From Bacteriovoracaceae bacterium UBA7695 (GTDB lineage Bacteria > Bdellovibrionota > Bacteriovoracia > Bacteriovoracales > Bacteriovoracaceae): a stretch of DNA of 15,152 bases. Below, piece after piece: positions 1 through 7,325 of the stretch; within the stretch, counting starts at the first letter, position 1; each line of letters opens with the position of its first letter. The position numbers and the translations under genes are program-made. Below the pieces are notes generated by a model that saw only the letters and a program-made list of their open reading frames with translations, had not been told where the DNA came from and ran no database searches. The stretch lies in assembly GCA_002482685.1 (NCBI GenBank), contig DLGL01000007.1, positions 1 to 15,152 of the forward strand, read 5' to 3'.

Positions 1-2
1 CA

Positions 3-518
3 ACGACGACGACAACTGATGCTGAAGTCAGTAATGAAGATCCAGGCCCCACTCTCCCTCTGGTAAAAGAAATACAAAATAGAGAAGAATCGCGGATTCA
101 TATGGGTCTCAATTTAGGGATCAATAACCCTGAGGGCACCCGCGGGGCCACTCCGGAATTAGGTATAGATGTGGGTTTTCAGCCTCTCATTCCTTTTGGT
201 CTGGGTGTAGAGCTAAGTACGTCTAAGTTTAGTGGGAGTGACGATGAGATGCATAAACGAACAACTCTCTTAATGAGAGGAACCTATAATTTCGGAGGGG
301 CCACTCCGCTCATCCGTTACAGTTATTTTGGTCTGGCCACGGGTGCGGTGTTTTTGAATGACGGCACCGAGATGGGTGTCGCCCCGGTGGTTGGGTTTGA
401 TGTACCTCTGACTGAAGATCGTTCTTGCTCACTAGGATTTATTGCTAAATATCTCTTCGTGACTTCAAAGGATCCTGATTCACTCATTACTTCGGCAGCA
501 CTTAAATACTGGTTCTAA
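3..518 (+). CDS. Outer-membrane beta-barrel protein, 3' part (5' end outside window)
   Basis: The frame is open from base 3 to the TAA at 516-518, giving 172 residues with no start in the window. An internal ATG at 102 is a poor start: no Shine-Dalgarno sequence precedes it and no signal peptide follows. The first ~30 residues visible are Thr-, Asp/Glu- and Pro-rich and look like a linker or the end of a periplasmic segment. After that come alternating hydrophobic/polar strands rich in Gly and aromatic residues (for example LGIDVGF, LLMRGTYNF, LIRYSYFGL, LGFIAKYLF). The protein ends in ALKYWF; a C-terminal Phe on an amphipathic last strand is the usual signal for BAM-mediated outer-membrane insertion. 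A barrel of roughly eight strands is plausible, with an unknown N-terminal part upstream. I cannot name the family or its function. It converges on the RND gene and shares a terminator hairpin with it. Confidence 0.75.
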   Translation, partial: TTTTTDAEVSNEDPGPTLPLVKEIQNREESRIHMGLNLGINNPEGTRGATPELGIDVGFQPLIPFGLGVELSTSKFSGSDDEMHKRTTLLMRGTYNFGGATPLIRYSYFGLATGAVFLNDGTEMGVAPVVGFDVPLTEDRSCSLGFIAKYLFVTSKDPDSLITSAALKYWF

Positions 519-530
519 ATTAAACTTCGA

Positions 531-557
531 AAGAAGCAGAATTTTATTCTGCTTCTT
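531..557. terminator. Bidirectional hairpin terminator between convergent genes
   Basis: A perfect 12-bp inverted repeat (arms 531-542 and 546-557) has a 3-nt TTT loop. The plus-strand copy is followed by TTTCT, a short U-rich tail. The minus-strand copy is followed by TCGAAGTTTAATTT, a poorer tail. It sits 12 bases after the stop of the plus-strand barrel gene. It also includes the stop codon (546-544) and the last codons (K-E-A-E) of the minus-strand RND gene, so one structure could end both transcripts. The stem is only moderately GC-rich and the U-tracts are weak, so efficiency is uncertain. Confidence 0.65.
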
Positions 558-3500
558 TCTGTTGATTGAAAGGAATATTGTAAATTTTTTTAATGAACCT
601 GTTCTTCGTAATAAAAGCAATCCAGTCTTCAATAATGGCATAGGCCGGTGGAATAAAAATCAAAGTTAAGATCGTCCCCGAGGTCAGACCCCAGGCCATG
701 GCAAGAGTAATAGGAATAAGCATCTGATCCTGACCACCGATACCATAGGCAGTTGGAAACAATCCTAAGATAGTTGAGAAGGCCGTGGCCACAACTGCAA
801 GAAGTCTTTGAGAAGACGCTTTTACCAATGCATCCTCAAGCTTCATTCCGTCTTTTCTGGCAATTTCAATAAACTCAATTAAAACAATCCCTGAGTTCAC
901 AATAATTCCTGTGAGACCGATAATTCCAATCAGCGCCATGAAAGAGACTGGTTTCCCATGAAGGAAAAAGGCCACAGAAAAGCCGATGAGTCCTAAAGGT
1001 ATAGTCATCATGATGATAAAGGGTCTCAGAAACGAGTGGAACATAAAAACAAGGAGAGCAAAAATTCCGATCATCGCGAGAACAAGGGCATCAAACAAGG
1101 ACTGCATACTTTCCTGAGTACTCTCTTCGACCCCTCCAAGAACAACTGAAACCTCGGGATATTTTTTCTGATTTTCATCCCAATGCTTTTTAATAATGTT
1201 GTTTACTTCAAAAGAGCTTGTCGTGTTTTCATCAACGCTTCCAGTAATCGTGCGGGCCCGTTTGAAATCATAACGTTTAATCTGGGGCGAGCCTTCTCTG
1301 GACTCAAATTTAGCGATAATTCCCAAAGGGATAAGATTTCCATCGCGGTCCATAATTTTAATATTGGCCAGATCTTCAGGTGTTGTCCGGTAGTTATCAA
1401 GGAACTTAACGTTGAGGTTCACTTCTTTATTTTTTAAAGTCACATCTGAGATAAAAATTCCACCTAGGGCCGTTCTTATCGTTGTTCCTACATCTGAGAC
1501 ACTTACGCCCCTCTGGTCAGCACCCTGATAATCAAGTTTTACTAGAATTTCATTGGCGTCAATAACATCATCGACTTTGAGGTCAATGACACCTTTTTGT
1601 TTTTCAATCAGAGACTTCATATCTTGCAGGGCCAGATCAAGACTCTTGTCATCCGATGAGCGAAACGTGGCAGTAATGGGAGAGCCCACGGGAGGGCCAT
1701 TGATTTGTTCTTCGAAAGTAACCGTCCCATATTTTTTTGTATCGATCTTCCTGAGTTTATCCAAAAAGTCGGTATGCTTTACATTAAATTTAGCTTCATC
1801 CGTGGCATAGATAATAATCAGACCTTGAGAGTCCCCATCTCCACCTTTTGGATCATCGGGAAAGGGTTTAGATGAGCCGGCCCGTCCGGTAACTTCCCTG
1901 GTCCATCCGGGTGTGGCCTTCATAATCTCTTTTGAGAGTTCGGCAGCATTCTGGGCCGTGACTTCAATGGGAGTTCCCCTTGGAGATTCAATTCGTGCCA
2001 GATAGATTTCAGTTTGCTCGGAGGGAAAGAGGATGAATTTATTTCCAAAGGCCATCAGAAGTAATGAAGAGAGGATGAGGGCACAGCACGCACCCACTGT
2101 GATGTAGCGGTGGTAAACAACCCAAGTCATGACTTTTTCAAACTTTGCCCTCCAGGTATCAAACCAGTGCACTTTCCCATCATCTGTATTTTTCTTTACG
2201 TTCTTACCGACGAAAATAAGTCGGATAGGGAGAAGAAAGAAGGACTCAAACAAAGAAACCACCAGAGCAATAGTCACAACGATGGGAATGGGGCGGATGA
2301 ATTCACCCATGATTCCTTTCGTCACCAGCATAGGAAGAAAGGAGGCAATCGTTGTGAGCACTGTAGCAGTTATAGGGGCCCAGAGATCCATCACGGACTG
2401 TTTAACCGCAGGGATAATTTCCGCACCTGCACGTCGGAGGTTAATAAAGTTATCTGAAATAACAATTGAGTTATCAACCAGATTTCCCATCGCAATAATG
2501 AAGGCGAGAATAGACATGGAATCAAGGTTCAAACCAAAAAGTGGCATGAGTCCAAAACAGGCCATGATTCCTACGGGTAGAGACAATGAAGTCATGATCC
2601 CGATCTTTCCGGGCATGAAAAGCATGAGAAAGGCCACAAGAAGAATAAGTCCTGACCAGGCGTTGTTTGATAGAGTAGAGAGCTTGGTCTCAACCATAAT
2701 GCCTTCATCGTAGAAAATATTAAATTCCGCCTGACCCTTCCAGGTTTTGCGGTATTTTTTTAAAATCTCTCTTACGTCAGCAGCGAGCTTCAAGGTATCT
2801 GCGGCCCCTTTCTTATTCACGGTTAATAAGACGGCTTCCTTCCCGTTGTGACTGGCCAGAGTCCTCGGGTCTTCCGCCCCATCTGCTATCCTGGCAATGC
2901 TTCCAAGTTTAACTACCTGGCCATTAAAATTTGAGCGCACCACAAGCTCTTTTAAATCGTTGGCGTCTTTTACTTTGGCCTCAAGTTTAACTAAGTCTCT
3001 TTGATCGCCTTTCTCCATATCTCCACCTGGGACAGAGATATTTCTACTCGCCAGTTTGGCCAGCACTTCAGTGACCCCAATGTGCATGGAGTCCATTTTT
3101 TTTACATCGAGCTCAATTGTGAACTCTCTTTCCCGAAATCCTGTGGGGCGGACTTCTTTTACATTGTCGAGGTCTTCGATTTCGTCTTTTAATAAATCAG
3201 CAATCCGGTCTCTAAGTCGGTCATTGCCGTCGGCCACAACAGCAATCTCAATAGCGGGAAACTCATCGGATTTAAGTTCAATAAATAACGGCTGCTGCTC
3301 CAGATCCGGCGGAAGTTTTGAAACCCTCTGGACGGCTTTTTGTAAATCATCCATGACCTCAACCTCATCAACATTATCCATGTCGATTCTGACCATGATC
3401 ATTGATAGACCAGTCTGAGATGTAGACTTAACATCTTTAAGCCCACTCACTGTTCTGATTTCATCTTCAATAGGTTTTGTGATTAAGGCTTCCATATCTT

Positions 3501-3672
3501 CTGGTGAAGCCCCTTTGTATTGGGTCGTAATGACGGCCGTCGCAAAGTCCACCTGAGGCCAGGCCTCAGAATTCATCCTGCCAAGTCCCTGAACTCCAAA
3601 GATCACTAAAAACAGAGTGACCACTATAGTGAGTTTATAGTTACGGATAAAAAAATCGACAAAAAATTTCAT
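544..3672 (-). CDS. RND-family efflux permease (AcrB/SwrC-like, 12 TM)
   Basis: This 1042-residue inner-membrane transporter has the usual length for the HAE-1/AcrB-like group. An N-terminal TM helix (~12-30) is followed by a periplasmic porter domain (~35-335), six TM helices (~338-540), a second porter domain (~555-850) and a last TM block (~862-1020). Family marks include GPPVGSPI at 659-666 and a TM4 motif of the form GNLVDNSIV at 396-404. In TM4 one acidic relay residue is present (D400), but the partner Asp of AcrB (D408) is Asn (N401). In TM10, N926 stands where AcrB has Lys940, as in SwrC-like pumps that carry a VNN/VNS motif. It should export small molecules using the proton gradient; the substrate cannot be read from sequence. 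The ATG is supported by AGGA six bases upstream and lies one base after the tolC-like stop, so translation is probably coupled. No adaptor gene accompanies it. Confidence 0.95.
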   Translation of the reverse strand: MKFFVDFFIRNYKLTIVVTLFLVIFGVQGLGRMNSEAWPQVDFATAVITTQYKGASPEDMEALITKPIEDEIRTVSGLKDVKSTSQTGLSMIMVRIDMDNVDEVEVMDDLQKAVQRVSKLPPDLEQQPLFIELKSDEFPAIEIAVVADGNDRLRDRIADLLKDEIEDLDNVKEVRPTGFREREFTIELDVKKMDSMHIGVTEVLAKLASRNISVPGGDMEKGDQRDLVKLEAKVKDANDLKELVVRSNFNGQVVKLGSIARIADGAEDPRTLASHNGKEAVLLTVNKKGAADTLKLAADVREILKKYRKTWKGQAEFNIFYDEGIMVETKLSTLSNNAWSGLILLVAFLMLFMPGKIGIMTSLSLPVGIMACFGLMPLFGLNLDSMSILAFIIAMGNLVDNSIVISDNFINLRRAGAEIIPAVKQSVMDLWAPITATVLTTIASFLPMLVTKGIMGEFIRPIPIVVTIALVVSLFESFFLLPIRLIFVGKNVKKNTDDGKVHWFDTWRAKFEKVMTWVVYHRYITVGACCALILSSLLLMAFGNKFILFPSEQTEIYLARIESPRGTPIEVTAQNAAELSKEIMKATPGWTREVTGRAGSSKPFPDDPKGGDGDSQGLIIIYATDEAKFNVKHTDFLDKLRKIDTKKYGTVTFEEQINGPPVGSPITATFRSSDDKSLDLALQDMKSLIEKQKGVIDLKVDDVIDANEILVKLDYQGADQRGVSVSDVGTTIRTALGGIFISDVTLKNKEVNLNVKFLDNYRTTPEDLANIKIMDRDGNLIPLGIIAKFESREGSPQIKRYDFKRARTITGSVDENTTSSFEVNNIIKKHWDENQKKYPEVSVVLGGVEESTQESMQSLFDALVLAMIGIFALLVFMFHSFLRPFIIMMTIPLGLIGFSVAFFLHGKPVSFMALIGIIGLTGIIVNSGIVLIEFIEIARKDGMKLEDALVKASSQRLLAVVATAFSTILGLFPTAYGIGGQDQMLIPITLAMAWGLTSGTILTLIFIPPAYAIIEDWIAFITKNRFIKKIYNIPFNQQKEAE

Positions 3673-3673
3673 G

Positions 3674-5158
3674 TTAGATCCTGTTAAAGCCGCAAGGGGT
3701 ATCAGTGAAAACCATTAAGTAATCAAAAAGAATATTCACGGCCTGAAGTTGGGCATCGATAGTGGTGAGCTCTGAAGTTAAAAGAGCATCCTGATCCAGG
3801 ATGAGATCGTTTACGGAAATCCGGGCCTGAGCGTATTTTTGGCGGATAACCTTAAGCCGTTTCTCAAGAGCGGCAGTACCCACTCTTTGGGTAGCGATGA
3901 CCTCATTAATTAATCCCATGGATCTGGCAAGCTGAGTATGTGTACTTACCACCATGGCGTGGGTCTGATCCATTTGTGACTTTAGTAGTTTTTCATCATA
4001 GAGCGTTTTAGTTTTCTGAGTGGTCTCTTTAGCATCTCCTAGAGGAATCACCAGGCTCAGACCGGTTTCAAAACCCGTGCGGTTGTTATTATCCATATCA
4101 TCAAATGAGCCGCCATAACTTCCCTGATAGCTGTTGGGACCGGTAGAGTCACTTCCAATCCCGGTAGATTTCACTGTGCCGAATAGTTTCACATCGACAT
4201 CGGAGTAGCGGTCGTTAATTTTTTTCTGGTTCCCTTTAACTTCTCTTAAAAGAGTCAGCACCTCATCATACTTAGTGAAGTTAAAAGGAATAGTGGCTTC
4301 GCGGGTAATGACCTGGGAGCACTCAAGGACCATACCGATGGTTTTATCCATATCATAGGGGGCGAGTTCAAGCTGATCAGAGCCCAGATCCGGTAGGAGG
4401 GTTTTGAGCTGCTTTAAATAATTTTCTCTTTGGTAGCCGAGGAATATGACTTGTCCTGTGCGGGAGGCGACCTGGGCTTCATAGCGGGCCACTTCACCAG
4501 CATCACCGATAGAATTTTTGAGGCGCTTTTGAGCATCACTTACTTGAGAGTTGGCGGTGATTTTTAGTCTCTCAGCAATTTTAATCTGCTCATTGACCGC
4601 CACTAAAGACCAGTAAATTCTTCTGAGGGCTATTTCAAAGGCCCGTGTCTTGATTTCTTTTTCAAGAGTGGCCCTTTTTGTATCCAGTTCGGCGTTGATT
4701 CTTTGGGCCTCTGAAACCCGGCCGAATAAGTCACGCCATAGATCCATCTGAAGGGTAAAACTTAAGACTGTGGTTGTGACATTGTTATATTGGCCTGAAA
4801 CTGCTGAGGAAGCTGAGCGCTGATCAGTTGTGGCCATGAGTTGAGTATCAAATCCACCGGTGAATTTTTTTCGGATTCCTACTTGGGCTGTTTTGATTGG
4901 GGAAAACACCGGTAGGAATTCAATAATGGGTCTTTCCTGAGTTTCGGCATAACTTCCACTTCCAAAAAGTTCTGGTGCATATTTCTCATCAAGGATGTTT
5001 CTTTGAAACTGACTTGAGAGGAGAGTTGTTTGAATTTCATCCAACCCGGGAGCGTTTACCTTTGACCAGGATATCAAATCAGTTTCGTTAAACTGCCTGA
5101 CCGCCCCCATAGAGGAGAAGCTCAAAGTGATGAGTAAGCAAAAAGATAAATTTTTCAT
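3674..5158 (-). CDS. TolC-family outer-membrane efflux protein
   Basis: The product has 494 residues, typical for a TolC/OMF protein. Residues 1-19 form a Sec signal peptide (Lys, hydrophobic core, cleavage near SMGA). Two repeats follow, each with beta strands and long helices: helices ~150-250 (RVSEAQRINAELDTKRATLEKEI region) and ~378-478. The second beta segment carries the common OMF pattern GLSLVIPLGD at 366-375. Three such chains would form a channel-tunnel through the outer membrane and periplasm that serves the RND pump encoded next. Cys280 and Cys489 could pair, but that is speculation. The ATG at 5158 is kept because the signal peptide needs it, although no clear Shine-Dalgarno sequence precedes it (AACTGATACC), which is unusual. 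The OMF gene is first in the operon, whereas an adaptor-RND-OMF order is more common. Confidence 0.93.
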   Translation of the reverse strand: MKNLSFCLLITLSFSSMGAVRQFNETDLISWSKVNAPGLDEIQTTLLSSQFQRNILDEKYAPELFGSGSYAETQERPIIEFLPVFSPIKTAQVGIRKKFTGGFDTQLMATTDQRSASSAVSGQYNNVTTTVLSFTLQMDLWRDLFGRVSEAQRINAELDTKRATLEKEIKTRAFEIALRRIYWSLVAVNEQIKIAERLKITANSQVSDAQKRLKNSIGDAGEVARYEAQVASRTGQVIFLGYQRENYLKQLKTLLPDLGSDQLELAPYDMDKTIGMVLECSQVITREATIPFNFTKYDEVLTLLREVKGNQKKINDRYSDVDVKLFGTVKSTGIGSDSTGPNSYQGSYGGSFDDMDNNNRTGFETGLSLVIPLGDAKETTQKTKTLYDEKLLKSQMDQTHAMVVSTHTQLARSMGLINEVIATQRVGTAALEKRLKVIRQKYAQARISVNDLILDQDALLTSELTTIDAQLQAVNILFDYLMVFTDTPCGFNRI

Positions 5159-5192
5159 GGTATCAGTTATAGAGTACGCGTATCAAAACCTA

Positions 5193-5223
5193 AATATGAA
5201 AGTTTTTAGATGTGAAGTGTCAA
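5193..5223 (-). promoter_or_regulatory. Candidate sigma-70 promoter of the TolC/RND operon
   Basis: Reading the minus strand, a perfect TTGACA -35 box (5223-5218) is followed after 19 bases by CATATT (5198-5193), a 4/6 match to the -10 box. Transcription would start about 25-30 bases upstream of the ATG at 5158. The 19-base spacer is longer than ideal. Downstream, GTATCA occurs twice (plus strand 5160-5165 and 5180-5185, 20 bp apart) and TACGCGTA (5175-5182) is an 8-bp palindrome. Either could be a repressor site, but nothing shows this directly. Confidence 0.4.
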
Positions 5224-5342
5224 TGGATGCTTGTACTTAGAAGTCTTTCGTCACAGATAATCTAAACAAAGCCTCAACAATCACGGTGAATTTTAGATCA
5301 GTGGCAGGTTTTGTGCTAGGTTGCTGATATTCTGGAGGAACT

Positions 5343-5864
5343 ATGAAACACTTGGTCATGATTTTTATTCTCACACTTGCTGCCTGCGCTTCAGCTGATG
5401 AGCGTGAGCTCAGAACGGTTTCATCGGTAGATGTTAACCGCTATATCGGGAAATGGTATGCCATCGCCGCTCTCCCACAGTTCTTCACAAAAAGTTGCAA
5501 GGCGCAGATTGCTGAGTACGAGATTATTAATGAGCAAACAGTAAGTGTTCTCAATACGTGTTTAAAAAAGAAAGGCAAGAGCACCATTAAAGGCCAAGCC
5601 GTTGTGACTAATGCTGCAACCAATGCAGAGCTTGAGGTCACTTTTAATAATTTTTGGACCCGACTTTTCCGAGTCAAAGGGGACTACAATATTATTAAGC
5701 TCGATGCTGATTATAAATATGTGACTGTTGCAAGCCGTGACCGTAAATCTTTATGGATTATGGCCAGAGAGCCTTTTATGCCTGAATCGGTTTATGATAC
5801 CCACATAAAAGGGGCGAAAGAGCAGGGATTTAAGGTTGAAAAGTTAGTGAAGTCGAAGTTTTAG
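5343..5864 (+). CDS. Blc-type lipocalin, predicted outer-membrane lipoprotein
   Basis: This 173-residue protein has the length of bacterial lipocalins such as Blc. It begins with a lipoprotein signal whose lipobox is L-A-A-C (Cys15). Ala at +2 gives no inner-membrane retention signal, so outer-membrane anchoring is expected. The first lipocalin signature, GKWYAIAALP, is at 36-45. The late conserved region YVTVASRDRKSLWIMAREP (126-144) matches the strand G-H/third signature with its Arg and Trp. Cys52 and Cys72 may form a disulfide. Lipocalins of this class bind fatty acids or lysophospholipids in an eight-stranded barrel and are linked to membrane maintenance under stress. The start has a good Shine-Dalgarno sequence (GGAGG, 5334-5338) four bases before the ATG. 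It diverges from the TolC/RND operon, and the peptidase gene follows 81 bases later with no clear terminator between them. Confidence 0.93.
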   Translation: MKHLVMIFILTLAACASADERELRTVSSVDVNRYIGKWYAIAALPQFFTKSCKAQIAEYEIINEQTVSVLNTCLKKKGKSTIKGQAVVTNAATNAELEVTFNNFWTRLFRVKGDYNIIKLDADYKYVTVASRDRKSLWIMAREPFMPESVYDTHIKGAKEQGFKVEKLVKSKF

Positions 5865-5945
5865 TTTACTGCAGCAAATAAGACACTTGCTCCTGAGAAA
5901 TTCTCTGGTTAAGGTTAAATATCTAATCTGATTAAGGGGTTCTTA

Positions 5946-7325
5946 GTGAAACAAGTGTCACTCTTTTTTTTATTTTTGCTTTTAACTATAAGCTGGGTCT
6001 TTGCAAGTTCTGCCTCACAGGCCCCTGCCAATTTTAGGTATAAAAAATCCCTGGCCGTCTTTGTAGATTTTAAGAAAGCGGATTATACAATTACCTTCAA
6101 CTACCAGACTAAAAAAGTTGAAGTGGAAACTTCAATAATATTCTATCAGCCCGCAACTGGCCTTCCTATTTTTGATCTTGTCTCCACTCCTACTAATGTA
6201 AGTGTCAACGGTATTGCCACAAGAGTAAATGAGATCTCTGATCCTGATAAAGTGACTAAACTTCGAATCGTTGAGAAAAAGCTGACAGTGGGAACATATA
6301 CCCTCAAGATGAAAAATTTTGTTGATTCAAATGTTGTCTTCAATCATCTCGGGGTTGCTTCAGGCTTTTGGCTGGGAGACCTCTCCGACAGAAATTATCT
6401 GGAAAAATACATTCCTTCTAATCTTGAATACGATCAGTTCCCAAAAAAGTTTGTAGTTAATTTTGTAGGCTTCGGCAAACTTGAGCATGTGATTAAGGCC
6501 AATGGGGACATAAGAACACTTGGAAATGGTAAGTACGAGATTCATTTTCCGGGCTACTACACTAGTTCTTCTGTTTTCTTTCACGTCTATCCCAAAGGTT
6601 TGAATTTACCTAATGTGACCTTTGACTATAGGTCTATTGATGGGCGCATCCTCCCAGTCGACATCTACACTTCTGTTGAAATTAGCGGCTTTATCACACT
6701 TTCAAAAACCCTTCTTGCCGAGCTGGAAAATGATTACGGCCCATTTCCTCATGATAAGGTGTTAATCTATGGAAACTCCCTGGCCAAAGGAGGCATGGAG
6801 TACTCCGGCGCCACTGCCACCGGGCTTCTTTCTTTGGGACATGAATTATTTCACTCCTACAACGCCAGGGGAGTTATGCCTGCAAATGGAAACTCCGGTT
6901 GGATGGATGAGGCCATGTCACGCTGGCGTGACAACAATTATCCAACGGCCAGTGAACTCAGCTTTGAATCAACCCGCCTGGCGGCCAACTCAGTTTGGCA
7001 GAGAAGTACCGACCGCATGTCCTACACTGAAGGCTCGGCTTTTTTGTCTCTAATTGCTCACAAAATGAACGAGAGAGGATTTGATCTTAAAGAGAGTTTA
7101 AGAAATTATTTCCAATCCCATATGTACCAGACTGTGACCACCAAGAATTTGGAAGACAAACTTCTGGAAGATACAGGAATGGATTTTTCCACAGATTTTA
7201 AAAAGTATATCTACAATATTAAAGGCCAGAAAATTAAGTCGGAAGGGGAAGAGAATCCCCATCACCCGGAGCTTTCACACCAAGAGCTTCTCAGGCTTAC
7301 AATGCCGGATCCTTACCAGCATTAA
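5946..7325 (+). CDS. Secreted M1-like (gluzincin) zinc metallopeptidase
   Basis: This 459-residue protein has a Sec signal peptide (1-20, ending WVFA). An N-terminal all-beta region (~30-240) resembles the bowl domain of M1 aminopeptidases, including the stretch RNYLEKYIPSNLEYDQ at 149-164. The catalytic domain holds GGMEY at 282-286, the position of the GxMEN substrate-binding motif of M1 enzymes. HELFH follows at 299-303, and E322 in WMDEA lies exactly 18 residues after the second His, giving HExxH-X18-E for zinc binding. Tyr360 in YTEGS matches the catalytic Tyr of M1 enzymes (Y-x-K-G). All catalytic groups therefore look intact. The protein stops after a short helical tail and lacks the large C-terminal helical domain of classical M1 peptidases; the last 25 residues are His-rich. 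It probably acts in the periplasm or outside the cell; the substrate is unknown. The start is GTG, chosen because AAGGGG (5934-5939) sits six bases upstream and the signal peptide begins here. Confidence 0.85.
   Translation: MKQVSLFFLFLLLTISWVFASSASQAPANFRYKKSLAVFVDFKKADYTITFNYQTKKVEVETSIIFYQPATGLPIFDLVSTPTNVSVNGIATRVNEISDPDKVTKLRIVEKKLTVGTYTLKMKNFVDSNVVFNHLGVASGFWLGDLSDRNYLEKYIPSNLEYDQFPKKFVVNFVGFGKLEHVIKANGDIRTLGNGKYEIHFPGYYTSSSVFFHVYPKGLNLPNVTFDYRSIDGRILPVDIYTSVEISGFITLSKTLLAELENDYGPFPHDKVLIYGNSLAKGGMEYSGATATGLLSLGHELFHSYNARGVMPANGNSGWMDEAMSRWRDNNYPTASELSFESTRLAANSVWQRSTDRMSYTEGSAFLSLIAHKMNERGFDLKESLRNYFQSHMYQTVTTKNLEDKLLEDTGMDFSTDFKKYIYNIKGQKIKSEGEENPHHPELSHQELLRLTMPDPYQH

Noticed and set aside
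102..518. Barrel protein starting at the ATG at 102
   Set aside because: The frame is open upstream to base 3, there is no ribosome site before 102, and an outer-membrane protein starting there would have no signal peptide.
2110..2713. Long open frames antisense to the RND gene (up to 194 codons)
   Set aside because: They mirror the RND codons, show no family motif or ribosome site, and the minus-strand product is an unmistakable RND permease.
5872..5905. Hairpin or operator after the lipocalin gene (AGCAA/TTGCT and GAGAA-A-TTCTC)
   Set aside because: Arms are only 5 bp, one has a 1-nt loop, and there is no U-tract; similarity to GAGAATTCTC at 8421-8430 is likely chance.
7245..7260. GGGGA/TCCCC hairpin inside the peptidase gene as a terminator of the porin mRNA
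   Set aside because: Only 5 bp with a 6-nt loop, and the minus-strand sequence after it lacks a real U-tract.
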